The translations under genes and the position numbers were made by a program. From Oscillospiraceae bacterium (lineage in GTDB: Bacteria > Bacillota > Clostridia > Saccharofermentanales > Saccharofermentanaceae), in assembly GCA_900176545.1 (NCBI GenBank), contig FWXP01000005.1, positions 1-64,000 of the forward strand: DNA of 64,000 bases. The letters are read 5' to 3'. Shown in pieces: positions 34,786-43,462 of the stretch; within the stretch, counting starts at the first letter, position 1, and every line of letters begins with the position of its first letter. Below the pieces are notes generated by a model that was given only the letters and a program-made list of their open reading frames with translations, searched no databases and had not been told where the DNA came from.

Positions 34786-36255
34786 ATGGCTCATATTAAA
34801 GGCACCAATCCTATCCTTATGGCGGATGTTCCCGATCCCGATGTCATCAGAGTGGATGACACTTACTACATGATCAACACCACCATGCACTTCATGCCCG
34901 GAGGCGAGATCCTAAGGTCTTACGATCTCATAAACTGGGAACACGAGACATATGTTTTCGATACCATAGACGGGACCCCGGCACAGAAGCTCGAAGGCGA
35001 TCTCAATATCTACGGCAAGGGTATGTGGGCCGGTACCATACGTCACCACGAAGGGACCTTCTATGTAGCATTTTCATGCAACGATACAAAGAAGACGTAC
35101 CTCTACAGGAGCAAGGATATAAAAGGTCCCTGGAAGCGCAACATCATCGAGGGTTTCTACTACGACATGTCGCTTCTTTTCGACGGCAAGAGGGCCTTTG
35201 TCGTACACGGCAATACGGAAGTATATCTTACTGAACTTAACTCCGATCTTACGGGTCCCGCGGAGGGTGGTATCTCCCGCCTCATAGTAAATGATCCGGA
35301 CCCTAAGATACTGGGATACGAGGGTTCCCATCTGTATAAGATCGACGGCAGATATTATCTGTTCCTCATACACTCTCTCCCCGACAGATGGATGAGGACC
35401 GAGGCGCTTTATGTGAGCGATTCCCTCGAAGGCGAGTTCAGAGGAGGGGACATATACTGCGAGAGTCTTTCCGACCGTCCCGACGGCCTTGCACAGGGAG
35501 GTATAGTAGAAGGACCGAACGGAGATCACCATGCAGTCCTCTTCAGGGATAACGGAGCCCTGGGAAGGATCCCCGTAGTAGTCCCCGTAACCAAGACCGA
35601 AGAAGGGTTTGCTTTCAAAAAGCCCTCGAAATGCATAGAGAATACATCTACCAGACCCGATCACGTATATAAGCCTTTGGCAGGAAGCGACGACTTCAAG
35701 GCGGATCCCGATAAGGACAGCTTCGGCTTCAAGAGCTTGTGGCAGTTCAACCACGAGCCTGATCTGAGCCTCATAAGAAGAGACGAAGAGAAGGGGGAGG
35801 TATACGTCAGGACAGCGAAAGTGACGGATAAGGTCACGCAGGCAAAGAATATGCTGACACAAAGGACTCTCGGCCCCTTATGTTCAGCAGAAGTCACTGT
35901 AGATGCCTCAAGGCTCAAAGAAGGTGATACCGCAGGGCTCATGCTCCTTCAAGGCAAGTATTCCTATGTCGGTATCACGGTAAAGGACGGCACGTACTAT
36001 GCCGTGATGGACGCTGCGGGTGAGACCCGGGAAGAGATCCTTGCGGACGATAAGATAAGACTTCGCGCCGAGTGTGATTTTACGGATGGAAAGGACGAAG
36101 TAAGATACTTTGCAAACGGCAGAGCCATAGGCGAGCCTTTCCACATGGAGTTCACCCTTGAGCATTTTACCGGAGCAAGATTTGCCCTCTTCGTATATTC
36201 GAAGAAAGAAGCGGGAGGAGAGGCAGGATTCTCTGATTTTGTCTACGGAAGGTAA
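34786..36255 (+). CDS. GH43 glycosidase, second type
   Basis: 489 residues, cytoplasmic. Candidate catalytic residues: D17 in VPDPDVIRV, D127 in YYDMSLLFDG and E179 in GYEGSHLYK. The N-terminal MADVPDPDVIRVDDTYYMINTTMHFMPG signature separates it from the enzyme at 31229 and suggests another GH43 subfamily with a different linkage. The C-terminal 180 residues form a beta-sandwich. Transcribed away from the paralog-1 GGDEF gene from a 139-bp shared intergenic region; the ends of this gene and of the phosphodiesterase gene are only 3 bp apart. Confidence 0.88.
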   Translation: MAHIKGTNPILMADVPDPDVIRVDDTYYMINTTMHFMPGGEILRSYDLINWEHETYVFDTIDGTPAQKLEGDLNIYGKGMWAGTIRHHEGTFYVAFSCNDTKKTYLYRSKDIKGPWKRNIIEGFYYDMSLLFDGKRAFVVHGNTEVYLTELNSDLTGPAEGGISRLIVNDPDPKILGYEGSHLYKIDGRYYLFLIHSLPDRWMRTEALYVSDSLEGEFRGGDIYCESLSDRPDGLAQGGIVEGPNGDHHAVLFRDNGALGRIPVVVPVTKTEEGFAFKKPSKCIENTSTRPDHVYKPLAGSDDFKADPDKDSFGFKSLWQFNHEPDLSLIRRDEEKGEVYVRTAKVTDKVTQAKNMLTQRTLGPLCSAEVTVDASRLKEGDTAGLMLLQGKYSYVGITVKDGTYYAVMDAAGETREEILADDKIRLRAECDFTDGKDEVRYFANGRAIGEPFHMEFTLEHFTGARFALFVYSKKEAGGEAGFSDFVYGR

Positions 36256-36258
36256 GCC

Positions 36259-36744
36259 TTAGATCCTCTTGTGATATACCTTGAGATGACCCTCATCTTC
36301 TTCCAGGATCATATAGGATCCTGCTTTGAGGGCACCCGGATTAAGGAACAGCGTACCGAACTGTTCTTCCTCGCAAAAGCAATGAGTATGGCCGAATATA
36401 ACAATGTTACAGTTGTTTTCAAGGGCTGCATAGGACATAAGATCCTCTCTTGCACCGTACCTGTGGCCGTGGGTAAGAAATGCCCTGTGATCTTTTCCTA
36501 TATCGAAGACCAGGACTTCGCGGAGCTTTACCTTGCTCGGGCGGTATGCATCACAGTTGCCCGCTACGGCATAGACCGAACAGCCGCTCCTGTTCTTTCT
36601 CATGACGATGTCGGTAAGTTCGGAGATGTCCAGTTCCAGATCTCCTGCAACGATAACGGCAGATAAGTCCTTCTCGACATCGATGATCCTGTCAAAAAGT
36701 TCTTTTCTGCCGTGGATATCCGAACAGATCAGGTATCTTGTCAT
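36259..36744 (-). CDS. YfcE/MJ0936-type metallophosphoesterase
   Basis: 161 residues with the full calcineurin-like metal set: SDIHG, VAGDLE, VAGNCDAYR, LTHGHRYG and FGHTHCF. Family members hydrolyse phosphodiesters such as bis-pNPP in vitro; physiological substrates are mostly unknown. Its start overlaps the stop of the paralog-2 GGDEF gene (ATGA), so the two are co-translated. This raises the possibility that it acts on a nucleotide linked to that signalling step, which is inference only. Confidence 0.88.
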   Translation of the reverse strand: MTRYLICSDIHGRKELFDRIIDVEKDLSAVIVAGDLELDISELTDIVMRKNRSGCSVYAVAGNCDAYRPSKVKLREVLVFDIGKDHRAFLTHGHRYGAREDLMSYAALENNCNIVIFGHTHCFCEEEQFGTLFLNPGALKAGSYMILEEDEGHLKVYHKRI

Positions 36745-38588
36745 CTGGGAGCTTCGCCCCTTGCGGCTTTCTTGGCCTTCTTCTCGAGATACATCGCCTT
36801 ATCTGCCTTGTTCATGCATTCGAGGAGCATGCTCCACTCCCTTACCTCGCAGGTACCGATGCTGGCGCTGAGAGGATAATCCGCGCCGCTCTCGTTATTT
36901 GCTTCCTTTATGAGGTTACGAAGAGTCCTTATGAACTGACCGACTCTTCCGGGGCTGTTGAGAATGAGTACCGCCTCGAACTCGTCACCGCCCATCCTGG
37001 CCGCGAACTCATCGGGGTTCAACGCCTTGGTAACGCACTCGGATATGGCCTTGATGGCTGAATCTCCTGCGGAATGTCCGAAGGTGTCGTTGATGTATTT
37101 AAGTCCGTCCATATCGATGCTCGCTACAGCCAGCGGATACTTCTTGGTGACTCCGTTCTCGAAGAGAGCGGAGATGTCGCGCTCGAAGCCTCTTCTGTTG
37201 TAAAGACCCGTGAGAGCGTCCTTGACATAGAGGTCCATGATGTCCTCGACCTCAAATATCCTTCTGTATAGCTGCATACGGTTGAGGCTCTGGGAGAACA
37301 GGACGAGTATGAACTCGAGTCTCTCATCTATAAAGGATTCTGCATCCGGATCAAGCTCGCAGATACAGTATCCGTATACTTCGTTCTTGTAGTGGATAGG
37401 AAGATAGAGCCTTACATTGTAGTCGCGCTGCAGAAACTCCTGCGGGAGGAGCTCGGTCGACGGGAAAGCGATGTTCTTTACGATGCAGTCGCCGTTATCT
37501 TCGAAATATCCGACAATCTCACGGTCATTCTCCTTGAACTCACATAGGAATACCGACTTGAACTGCCGAAGTTCCTTGAGGGAGTTGAGGGTTATCGATA
37601 CGCACTTATCGTCAGAGAGCGCATCCTCGTAATCCGTGTTGAGAAGGATGAAGGATCTTGTCCTGTCGGTATTGGTCCTCTTTACGAAAGCAAGTTCGCG
37701 GTAACCTTCGTAGATATCACGATCCGCCATAGCCTCATCCGTACTCTCACGAGGGATCAGCCTTCCGGGAACGCTTACGTAGAAGTCGACATCCTCGCCG
37801 CTCACTATCCTCTCAAGAGTTTCGATGGCGGTGTTTGCCAGAGTGTCCTCGGCGATGTCCGACGTCGTAAGGGAAGGAATGTGTACTTCCGATGTCTCGA
37901 AGTTGTCGATACCCGTGATCATGGTATCTGCGGGGATCGAATAGCCTCTGTATATAAGTTCGTCCATGAGAGCAAGAGCCATATAGTCATTAGAGCAGAT
38001 TATCGCCTTCGGGAGCGTATGGTCAGGCCTCTCGAAGAAGTCGGCCTGCATGGGACCCTGGTCGATCCAGTAATTACCGTGGAATATAAGGTCTTTCCTG
38101 ACTTCCAGGCCCGCTTCCTTCATGGCATCGACAAATCCCGCCAGACGCTCAGCGGAATCCGCAAGATCGTCCCGTCCCGTAACAAAGCCTATATCGTTGT
38201 CCTTGATCTTGGAGATCACATGCTCTGCCACATCGTGCATGATCTTCCTGTTATCCGGTACCACGTTGTAGAATCCGGTCTCGTCCGATCTGATGCTCAC
38301 GACGGGCGGGAGGTTCTTTGTTGATATCAGGTTATCTATGAGTTCCTTACTCAGTCCTGCGTGGTTCAATGTATCCGAACACAGGATTATACCGTCATAC
38401 CTGTCCAGATGGGGCAGGGTAAGGACGCTCTTTAAGCCCTCGGCGTGGAGGGGGTTCTCGTTGGGAACGGAACAGTTACCGAAAATATTGATCTTGTGAC
38501 CGCGTTCCGTAGCCTTCTTCTGAAGGGCGAGGATTATCGCCGTGGAATAATCGCGGTACATGTCGCCTATGAATGCACAGATCTTCAT
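36741..38588 (-). CDS. LacI-like sugar-sensing domain fused to GGDEF (paralog 2)
   Basis: 615 residues from ATG 38588 (GGGAGGG upstream). Colinear along its whole length with the protein at 32817, and by eye at least half the residues in the first 280 are identical (both begin M-x-ICAFIGDM and share EGLxSxL, DGIILCSDTLNHAGLSK, PPVVSIRSDE, DLIFHGNYWI). GGDEF at 533-537; the I-site position reads NPDE, so it is also not canonical. Ligand-contact positions such as the NDYMA loop are kept but the following loop differs (NFETSEVH versus NQPLSATR), suggesting a different sugar. First gene of an operon with the phosphoesterase. Confidence 0.88.
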   Translation of the reverse strand: MKICAFIGDMYRDYSTAIILALQKKATERGHKINIFGNCSVPNENPLHAEGLKSVLTLPHLDRYDGIILCSDTLNHAGLSKELIDNLISTKNLPPVVSIRSDETGFYNVVPDNRKIMHDVAEHVISKIKDNDIGFVTGRDDLADSAERLAGFVDAMKEAGLEVRKDLIFHGNYWIDQGPMQADFFERPDHTLPKAIICSNDYMALALMDELIYRGYSIPADTMITGIDNFETSEVHIPSLTTSDIAEDTLANTAIETLERIVSGEDVDFYVSVPGRLIPRESTDEAMADRDIYEGYRELAFVKRTNTDRTRSFILLNTDYEDALSDDKCVSITLNSLKELRQFKSVFLCEFKENDREIVGYFEDNGDCIVKNIAFPSTELLPQEFLQRDYNVRLYLPIHYKNEVYGYCICELDPDAESFIDERLEFILVLFSQSLNRMQLYRRIFEVEDIMDLYVKDALTGLYNRRGFERDISALFENGVTKKYPLAVASIDMDGLKYINDTFGHSAGDSAIKAISECVTKALNPDEFAARMGGDEFEAVLILNSPGRVGQFIRTLRNLIKEANNESGADYPLSASIGTCEVREWSMLLECMNKADKAMYLEKKAKKAARGEAPR

Positions 38589-38942
38589 GTTTTCCCTCCC
38601 TTGTAGTTTCCTGCATAGTGTAAGTATACTAGAAAAAGTTATACAAATTATTAATAGAATTTGAAGAGTTCCTAACAACGCTCGAGGAGGGTAAAAAGCA
38701 ATATTTGTAAAGAGATTTGCTTATCGATCAAGAGTTGTGGCAAAATTACATGAAGTATTGAAAATCAACGCTTTTAATCTCGATTTCCTTCGGTTGAGTA
38801 CCATTATTTGTACAGCAACATTTGCACAATTTGGGCATGTTGTATAAAATGTTATATTGAAAATATCCAAAATTGGTTATCGAATAATCGTCTTTTCTTG
38901 GATAATATGTCGGTGTGAATACACTAGGATAATGGAGGAACT
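38589..38942. other. AT-rich 354-bp divergent regulatory region
   Basis: It separates the GGDEF paralog 2 from the pentose operon and contains no open frame. It holds an AraC-type half-site at 38813-38829, a CAACAT/ATGTTG inverted pair (38816-38821, 38837-38842) and TATATT/TATAAA-like -10 candidates near 38843-38858. It is notably AT-rich, as a regulated promoter would be. Confidence 0.5.
38813..38829 (+). promoter_or_regulatory. AraC-type half-site upstream of xylB
   Basis: CAGCAACATTTGCACAA resembles the half-sites at 45247 (TAGCAACATTTGCAAAA). A second good copy 21 bp away is not present; GGGCATGTTG at 38834 is a weak match. Confidence 0.4.
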
Positions 38943-40430
38943 ATGAGATACATAGGTGTTGACCTCGGTACATCTGCGGTTAAGCTCTTGCTCATGACGG
39001 GCGAAGGCGAGATCCTCAAGATCGTATCAAGAGAGTATCCTGTCAGCTTCCCCAAGAACGGCTGGTCCGAGCAGGATCCCGAAGATTGGTACAAGCAGAC
39101 AGTTGACGGAATCAAAGAGTTGGTAGCATCCACAGGCGACGGCGAGATAGCAGGTATTTCTGTTGCTGGTCAGATGCACGGTCTGGTTACATTGGACAGC
39201 GATGACAAGGTCATCAGAAAGGCTATCCTCTGGAACGACGGAAGATCCCAGGAGGAATCCGATTACCTTAATAACGAGATCGGCAAGCGTAAGCTTACTG
39301 AACTTACGGGTAATATCTCATACGCGGGCTTCACTGCTCCCAAGATCCTCTGGATGCAGAAGAATGAACCCGAGAACTTCAAGCGCATCAGCAAGATAAT
39401 GCTTCCCAAGGATTATCTTACATATATGTTCACAGGCGTTTGCGCATCCGATCCTTCAGATGCATCAGGAACGCTTTTCTACGATGTTAAGAACAGATGC
39501 TGGTCCAAGGAGATGTGCGATATCTTAGGCATCACCGAGGCTCAGCTCCCCAAGGTATACGAGAGCTATGAGAAGGTCGGCGAGGTAAAGCCCGAGCTTT
39601 GCAAGGAGCTCGGTATCACGAGCACATGTATCGTAGCTGCAGGTGCAGGCGACAACGCAGGCGCAGCAGTAGGTATGGGAATCGTAGGCGAGGGCAAGTG
39701 CAATATCTCCCTCGGTACATCCGGTACGGTATTTATCAGCTCGAACTCCTTCAGCGAGGACTTCGAGAATCACCTTCATTCATTTGCTCACTCTGACGGA
39801 GCTTACCATGTAATGGGTTGTATCTTAAGTGCAGCTTCCTGTAACAAGTGGTGGCTTGAAGAGATCTGTGAGACAAATGATTACGGAAGAGAAGGCGGTC
39901 TTATCAAGGAAGATAACCTCGGTAAGAACAGGATCTATTTCCTTCCTTATCTCATGGGTGAGAGATCTCCTATCAATGATACAGATGCAAGATCCGCTTT
40001 TGTCGGAATGAGCATGGATACAACAAGAGGCGAGATGACTCAGGCTGTATACGAGGGCGTATCCTTCGCACTTCGTGATTGCCTTGAGGCAGCTAAGGAG
40101 ATGGGTATCGACGTTAAGGAATCCTGCGTATGCGGCGGCGGTTCCAAGAGCAAGATCTGGCTCAAGATCCTTTCCGATATCCTCGGCATCAGGCTCAGTC
40201 AGACAGACAACACAGAGGGACCTTCCTTCGGTGCGGCTATCCTCGCAAGTGTTGCAAACGGCGAATACAAGAGCGTAGAAGAAGCTTGCTCAAAGCTCAT
40301 CAAGGTCACACAGAGCGTAGATCCCGATGCAGAGCAGGTTAAGCTTTACGAAGAGAGATACCAGGAATATAAGAAGATATATCCTGCTCTTAAGGAAACA
40401 TATGCGTTTATCGCCGGAAGGAGAGACTAA
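38943..40430 (+). CDS. xylB: Xylulokinase
   Basis: 495 residues, FGGY family. Phosphorylates D-xylulose to xylulose 5-phosphate. It starts MRYIGVDLGTSAVKLLLM (ATP/phosphate 1). GQMHGLV is the xylulose-binding motif that distinguishes XylB from glycerol and ribulose kinases, and the second domain shows SLGTSGTVFIS and CVCGGGSKSKIWLKILSDI. GGAGG precedes ATG 38943. First gene of a five-gene operon with DUF4867, FucI-like and both transketolase subunits; its stop overlaps the next start by one base. Confidence 0.93.
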   Translation: MRYIGVDLGTSAVKLLLMTGEGEILKIVSREYPVSFPKNGWSEQDPEDWYKQTVDGIKELVASTGDGEIAGISVAGQMHGLVTLDSDDKVIRKAILWNDGRSQEESDYLNNEIGKRKLTELTGNISYAGFTAPKILWMQKNEPENFKRISKIMLPKDYLTYMFTGVCASDPSDASGTLFYDVKNRCWSKEMCDILGITEAQLPKVYESYEKVGEVKPELCKELGITSTCIVAAGAGDNAGAAVGMGIVGEGKCNISLGTSGTVFISSNSFSEDFENHLHSFAHSDGAYHVMGCILSAASCNKWWLEEICETNDYGREGGLIKEDNLGKNRIYFLPYLMGERSPINDTDARSAFVGMSMDTTRGEMTQAVYEGVSFALRDCLEAAKEMGIDVKESCVCGGGSKSKIWLKILSDILGIRLSQTDNTEGPSFGAAILASVANGEYKSVEEACSKLIKVTQSVDPDAEQVKLYEERYQEYKKIYPALKETYAFIAGRRD

Positions 40431-41068
40431 TGGAAATCATTAATGCAGAAGACAAGCGTTTCAGAAATTACGGCAGACTTATCACTGAAGTCGATTTTTC
40501 TCCCGTTGTAGAGGCAATGCAGTCTACGGCTATCCCCGAGAATGTCGTATATGAGCCTTCTGTTGCAGCTCTTGAGGCAACAAGTGCTTTCGACAAGATC
40601 AGAGACATCTGCTACGGAGAGACTGATATTCAGATCGGTCACTGCATCGGTAAGAATACTCTTCTTAATGCTCTCGAGTATCACAGAAGCTCTGAGATCA
40701 ATATCTTTGCTACTGACGCTATCCTTCTTCTCGGTAAGAGAGAGGATATCGAAGAAGACAATACTTACGATACTTCCAAGGTAGAGGCTTTCTACTTTAA
40801 GAAGGGCATGGCAGCTGAAGTATATGCGAATACTCTTCACTATGCTCCCTGCTCTGCAAACCCCGAGGGATTCCTTGTCGGAGTGGTTCTTCCCAAGGGT
40901 ACTAACACAGAACTTAAGATCAAGCATGCTTCAGTATCTGAAGGCAGCAATAATGAGGATGCACTTATCACAGCTGTTAATAAGTGGCTCATCGCTCATC
41001 CCGATGCTGCAGGTGAGGCTGGTCACTTCATGGGTCTTAAGGGCGAGAACATCGACATCAGCAAGTAA
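40430..41068 (+). CDS. DUF4867-family protein
   Basis: 212 residues, cytoplasmic and acidic. It matches the DUF4867 family as I remember it (cupin-like proteins found beside sugar isomerases in Firmicutes). Segments that look structured include IQIGHCIGKNTLLNALEYHRSSEINIFATDAILLLG and AFYFKKGMAAEVYANTLHYAPCSANPEGFLVGVVLPKGTN; the LHYAPC and HRSSE His/Glu pattern is compatible with a cupin metal site. Its tight placement between kinase and isomerase suggests an accessory role such as sugar mutarotation or a second isomerase. The function is not established. Confidence 0.65.
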   Translation: MEIINAEDKRFRNYGRLITEVDFSPVVEAMQSTAIPENVVYEPSVAALEATSAFDKIRDICYGETDIQIGHCIGKNTLLNALEYHRSSEINIFATDAILLLGKREDIEEDNTYDTSKVEAFYFKKGMAAEVYANTLHYAPCSANPEGFLVGVVLPKGTNTELKIKHASVSEGSNNEDALITAVNKWLIAHPDAAGEAGHFMGLKGENIDISK

Positions 41069-41103
41069 TCAAAATATCTATGGCATTATAAGGAGGAATC
41101 AAA

Positions 41104-42588
41104 ATGTTTAATGCACCCAAGGCAAAGATCGGTATCGTAGCTGTAAGCCGTGACTGTTTCCCGGAGTCACTCTCCGTTAACAGAAGAAAGGCTCTTATCG
41201 ACGCTTACACAAAGAAGTACGGCGCAGATGATATCTATGAGTGCCCTATTTGTATCGTAGAGTCAGAGATCCACATGAAGCAGGCTCTTGCAGACGTTCA
41301 GGCTGCAGGTTGTAATGCTCTTTGCGTATATCTCGGTAACTTCGGACCCGAGATCTCCGAGACAATGCTCGCTCAGCAGTTCGACGGTCCCGTTATGTTC
41401 TGCGCAGCAGCTGAGGAGACACAGAATGACCTGATCGGCGGCAGAGGCGATGCTTACTGCGGTATGCTCAACGCGTCTTACAACCTTAAGATCCGTGGCG
41501 TGAAGGCTTACATCCCCGAGTATCCCGTTGGTGATGCAGAGGATTGCGCTGACATGATCAAGGAATTCGTTCCTATCGCAAGAGCTCTTTACGCTCTTAA
41601 GAACCTTAAGATCATTTCTTTCGGTCCCCGTCCTCAGAACTTCTTCGCTTGTAACGCTCCTATCGAGCCCCTTTACAGAATGGGCGTAGAGATCGAGGAG
41701 AACTCCGAGCTTGATCTTTTCGAGTCCTTCAAGAACCACGAGGGTGACGAGAGAATCCCTGCTAAGATCAAGGAAATGGAAGAGGAGCTTGGTGCAGGCA
41801 ACAAGAAGCCCGAGATCCTCAGCAAGCTTGCTCAGTACGAGCTTACACTCCTTGACTGGATCGAGGCTCACAAGGGTTCCAAGCAGTTTGTTGCTATCGC
41901 AGGTAAGTGCTGGCCCGCATTCCAGACACAGTTCAAGTTCGTTCCCTGCTATGTAAACTCCAGACTTACAGGTATGGGTATCCCCGTATCTTGTGAGGTT
42001 GATATCTATGGTGCTCTTTCCGAGTACATCGGTTACTGCGTATCCGAGGATATCGTTACGCTTCTCGATATCAACAACTCCGTACCTAAGGATATGTACG
42101 AAGAGTCCATCAAGGGCAAGTTCGACTACAAGCACACAGATACATTCATGGGCTTCCACTGTGGTAACACATGCTCCAAGAAGCTTGCTGCATGCGAGAT
42201 GAAGAACCAGATGATCATGGCTAGAGCACTTCCCGTTGAGGTTACAAACGGTACTCTCGAGGGTGATATCGCTCCCGGTGACATCACATTCTTCAGACTT
42301 CAGTCTACATCTGATGCTCAGATCAGAGCTTACGTTGCAGAGGGTGAGGTTCTCCCTGTTGCTACTAAGTCCTTCGGTGGTATCGGTGTATTCGCTATCC
42401 CTGAGATGGGCAGATTCTACCGTCACGTTCTTATCCAGAACAACTTCCCTCACCACGGTGCCGTTGCTTTCGGTCACTTCGGAAAGGCTCTTTACGAAGT
42501 ATTCAAGTACCTCGGCCTCGAGGGCACAGATCTCGGATTCGCACGTAAGGCAGGAGACCTTTATCCTTCCGAGAATCCCTTTGCTTGA
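41104..42588 (+). CDS. L-fucose/D-arabinose-isomerase-like protein, candidate pentose isomerase
   Basis: 494 residues of the FucI/AraA fold. Metal ligands are recognisable: E298 in CEVDIYGAL and D322 in LLDINNS, 24 residues apart as E337 and D361 are in E. coli FucI, plus His450/451 in NNFPHHGAVAFG. It is about 100 residues shorter than classical FucI. Since its neighbours are xylulokinase and transketolase and no XylA is present in the window, D-xylose to D-xylulose is the reaction the operon calls for; D-arabinose, L-fucose or L-arabinose remain alternatives. AAGGAGG precedes the ATG. Codon use is that of a highly expressed gene. Confidence 0.8.
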   Translation: MFNAPKAKIGIVAVSRDCFPESLSVNRRKALIDAYTKKYGADDIYECPICIVESEIHMKQALADVQAAGCNALCVYLGNFGPEISETMLAQQFDGPVMFCAAAEETQNDLIGGRGDAYCGMLNASYNLKIRGVKAYIPEYPVGDAEDCADMIKEFVPIARALYALKNLKIISFGPRPQNFFACNAPIEPLYRMGVEIEENSELDLFESFKNHEGDERIPAKIKEMEEELGAGNKKPEILSKLAQYELTLLDWIEAHKGSKQFVAIAGKCWPAFQTQFKFVPCYVNSRLTGMGIPVSCEVDIYGALSEYIGYCVSEDIVTLLDINNSVPKDMYEESIKGKFDYKHTDTFMGFHCGNTCSKKLAACEMKNQMIMARALPVEVTNGTLEGDIAPGDITFFRLQSTSDAQIRAYVAEGEVLPVATKSFGGIGVFAIPEMGRFYRHVLIQNNFPHHGAVAFGHFGKALYEVFKYLGLEGTDLGFARKAGDLYPSENPFA

Positions 42589-42624
42589 TCGGATATAAAA
42601 CTAAAGTAACAGAAGGAATTAACA

Positions 42625-43443
42625 ATGACTGACATTGAACTTAAGACAACCGCGGCTAAGGTCCGCGAAGGAATTGTTACTGCAGTGTTCAGCGCCGCTT
42701 CGGGTCACCCGGGCGGATCGCTGTCCGCAGCAGACATGTACACATATCTCTTCTTCGAGGAGATGAACATCGATCCTAAGAATCCCAGAGATCCCAAGCG
42801 TGACAGATTCGTTCTTTCCAAGGGACATACATCTCCCGGATATTATTCTGCACTCGCTAACAGAGGTTTCTTCCCTGTTGAGGATCTTAAGACTTTCAGA
42901 AAGCTCGGTTCTTACCTTCAGGGTCACCCCTGCATGAACGAGACTCCCGGCGTAGATATGAGCTCCGGTTCACTTGGCCAGGGCCTCTCCGCAGCAACAG
43001 GTATGGCTCTTGCAGGCAAGCTCAAGGGTGAGGATTACAGAGTATATACTCTCCTCGGTGACGGTGAGATCCAGGAAGGTCAGATCTGGGAAGCTGCTAT
43101 GTTCGCAGGCGCTCACAAGCTCGACAACCTTACTGTTATCGTTGATAACAACGATCTTCAGATCGACGGTCGTGTAGCTGATGTATGTAACATCTATCCT
43201 ATCGACAAGAAGTTCGAGGCATTCAACTTCAACGTTATCAACATCGACGGTCATGATTTTGCTCAGATCAGAGATGCTTTTGCTAAGGCACGTGAGACTA
43301 AGGGCATGCCTACGGCTATCATTATGAAGACAACCAAGGGTAAGGGCGTTTCTTTCATGGAAGATAACGCAGGATGGCACGGCAAGGCTCCTAATGCTGA
43401 AGAGTATGAGAAGGCTATTGCCGAGATTAGATCTGCAATCTGA
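42625..43443 (+). CDS. Transketolase, N-terminal (TPP-binding) subunit
   Basis: 272 residues covering the thiamine-diphosphate-binding half: SGHPGGSLSAADMYTYLFF, GSLGQGLSAATGMALAGKLKG and GDGEIQEGQIWEA with the NNDLQIDGR metal motif. It works only with the C-terminal subunit encoded 19 bp downstream. This two-gene arrangement is standard in Clostridia, archaea and others. It moves two-carbon units between xylulose 5-phosphate and aldoses, feeding pentose into glycolysis. Confidence 0.95.
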   Translation: MTDIELKTTAAKVREGIVTAVFSAASGHPGGSLSAADMYTYLFFEEMNIDPKNPRDPKRDRFVLSKGHTSPGYYSALANRGFFPVEDLKTFRKLGSYLQGHPCMNETPGVDMSSGSLGQGLSAATGMALAGKLKGEDYRVYTLLGDGEIQEGQIWEAAMFAGAHKLDNLTVIVDNNDLQIDGRVADVCNIYPIDKKFEAFNFNVINIDGHDFAQIRDAFAKARETKGMPTAIIMKTTKGKGVSFMEDNAGWHGKAPNAEEYEKAIAEIRSAI

Positions 43444-43462
43444 GTGGAGGAATTAGACCAAC

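Noticed and set aside
41263-42477. 404-codon minus-strand frame over the FucI-like gene
   Set aside because: Shadow of a highly expressed, codon-biased gene; no start signal and low-complexity Leu/Cys/Ser text.
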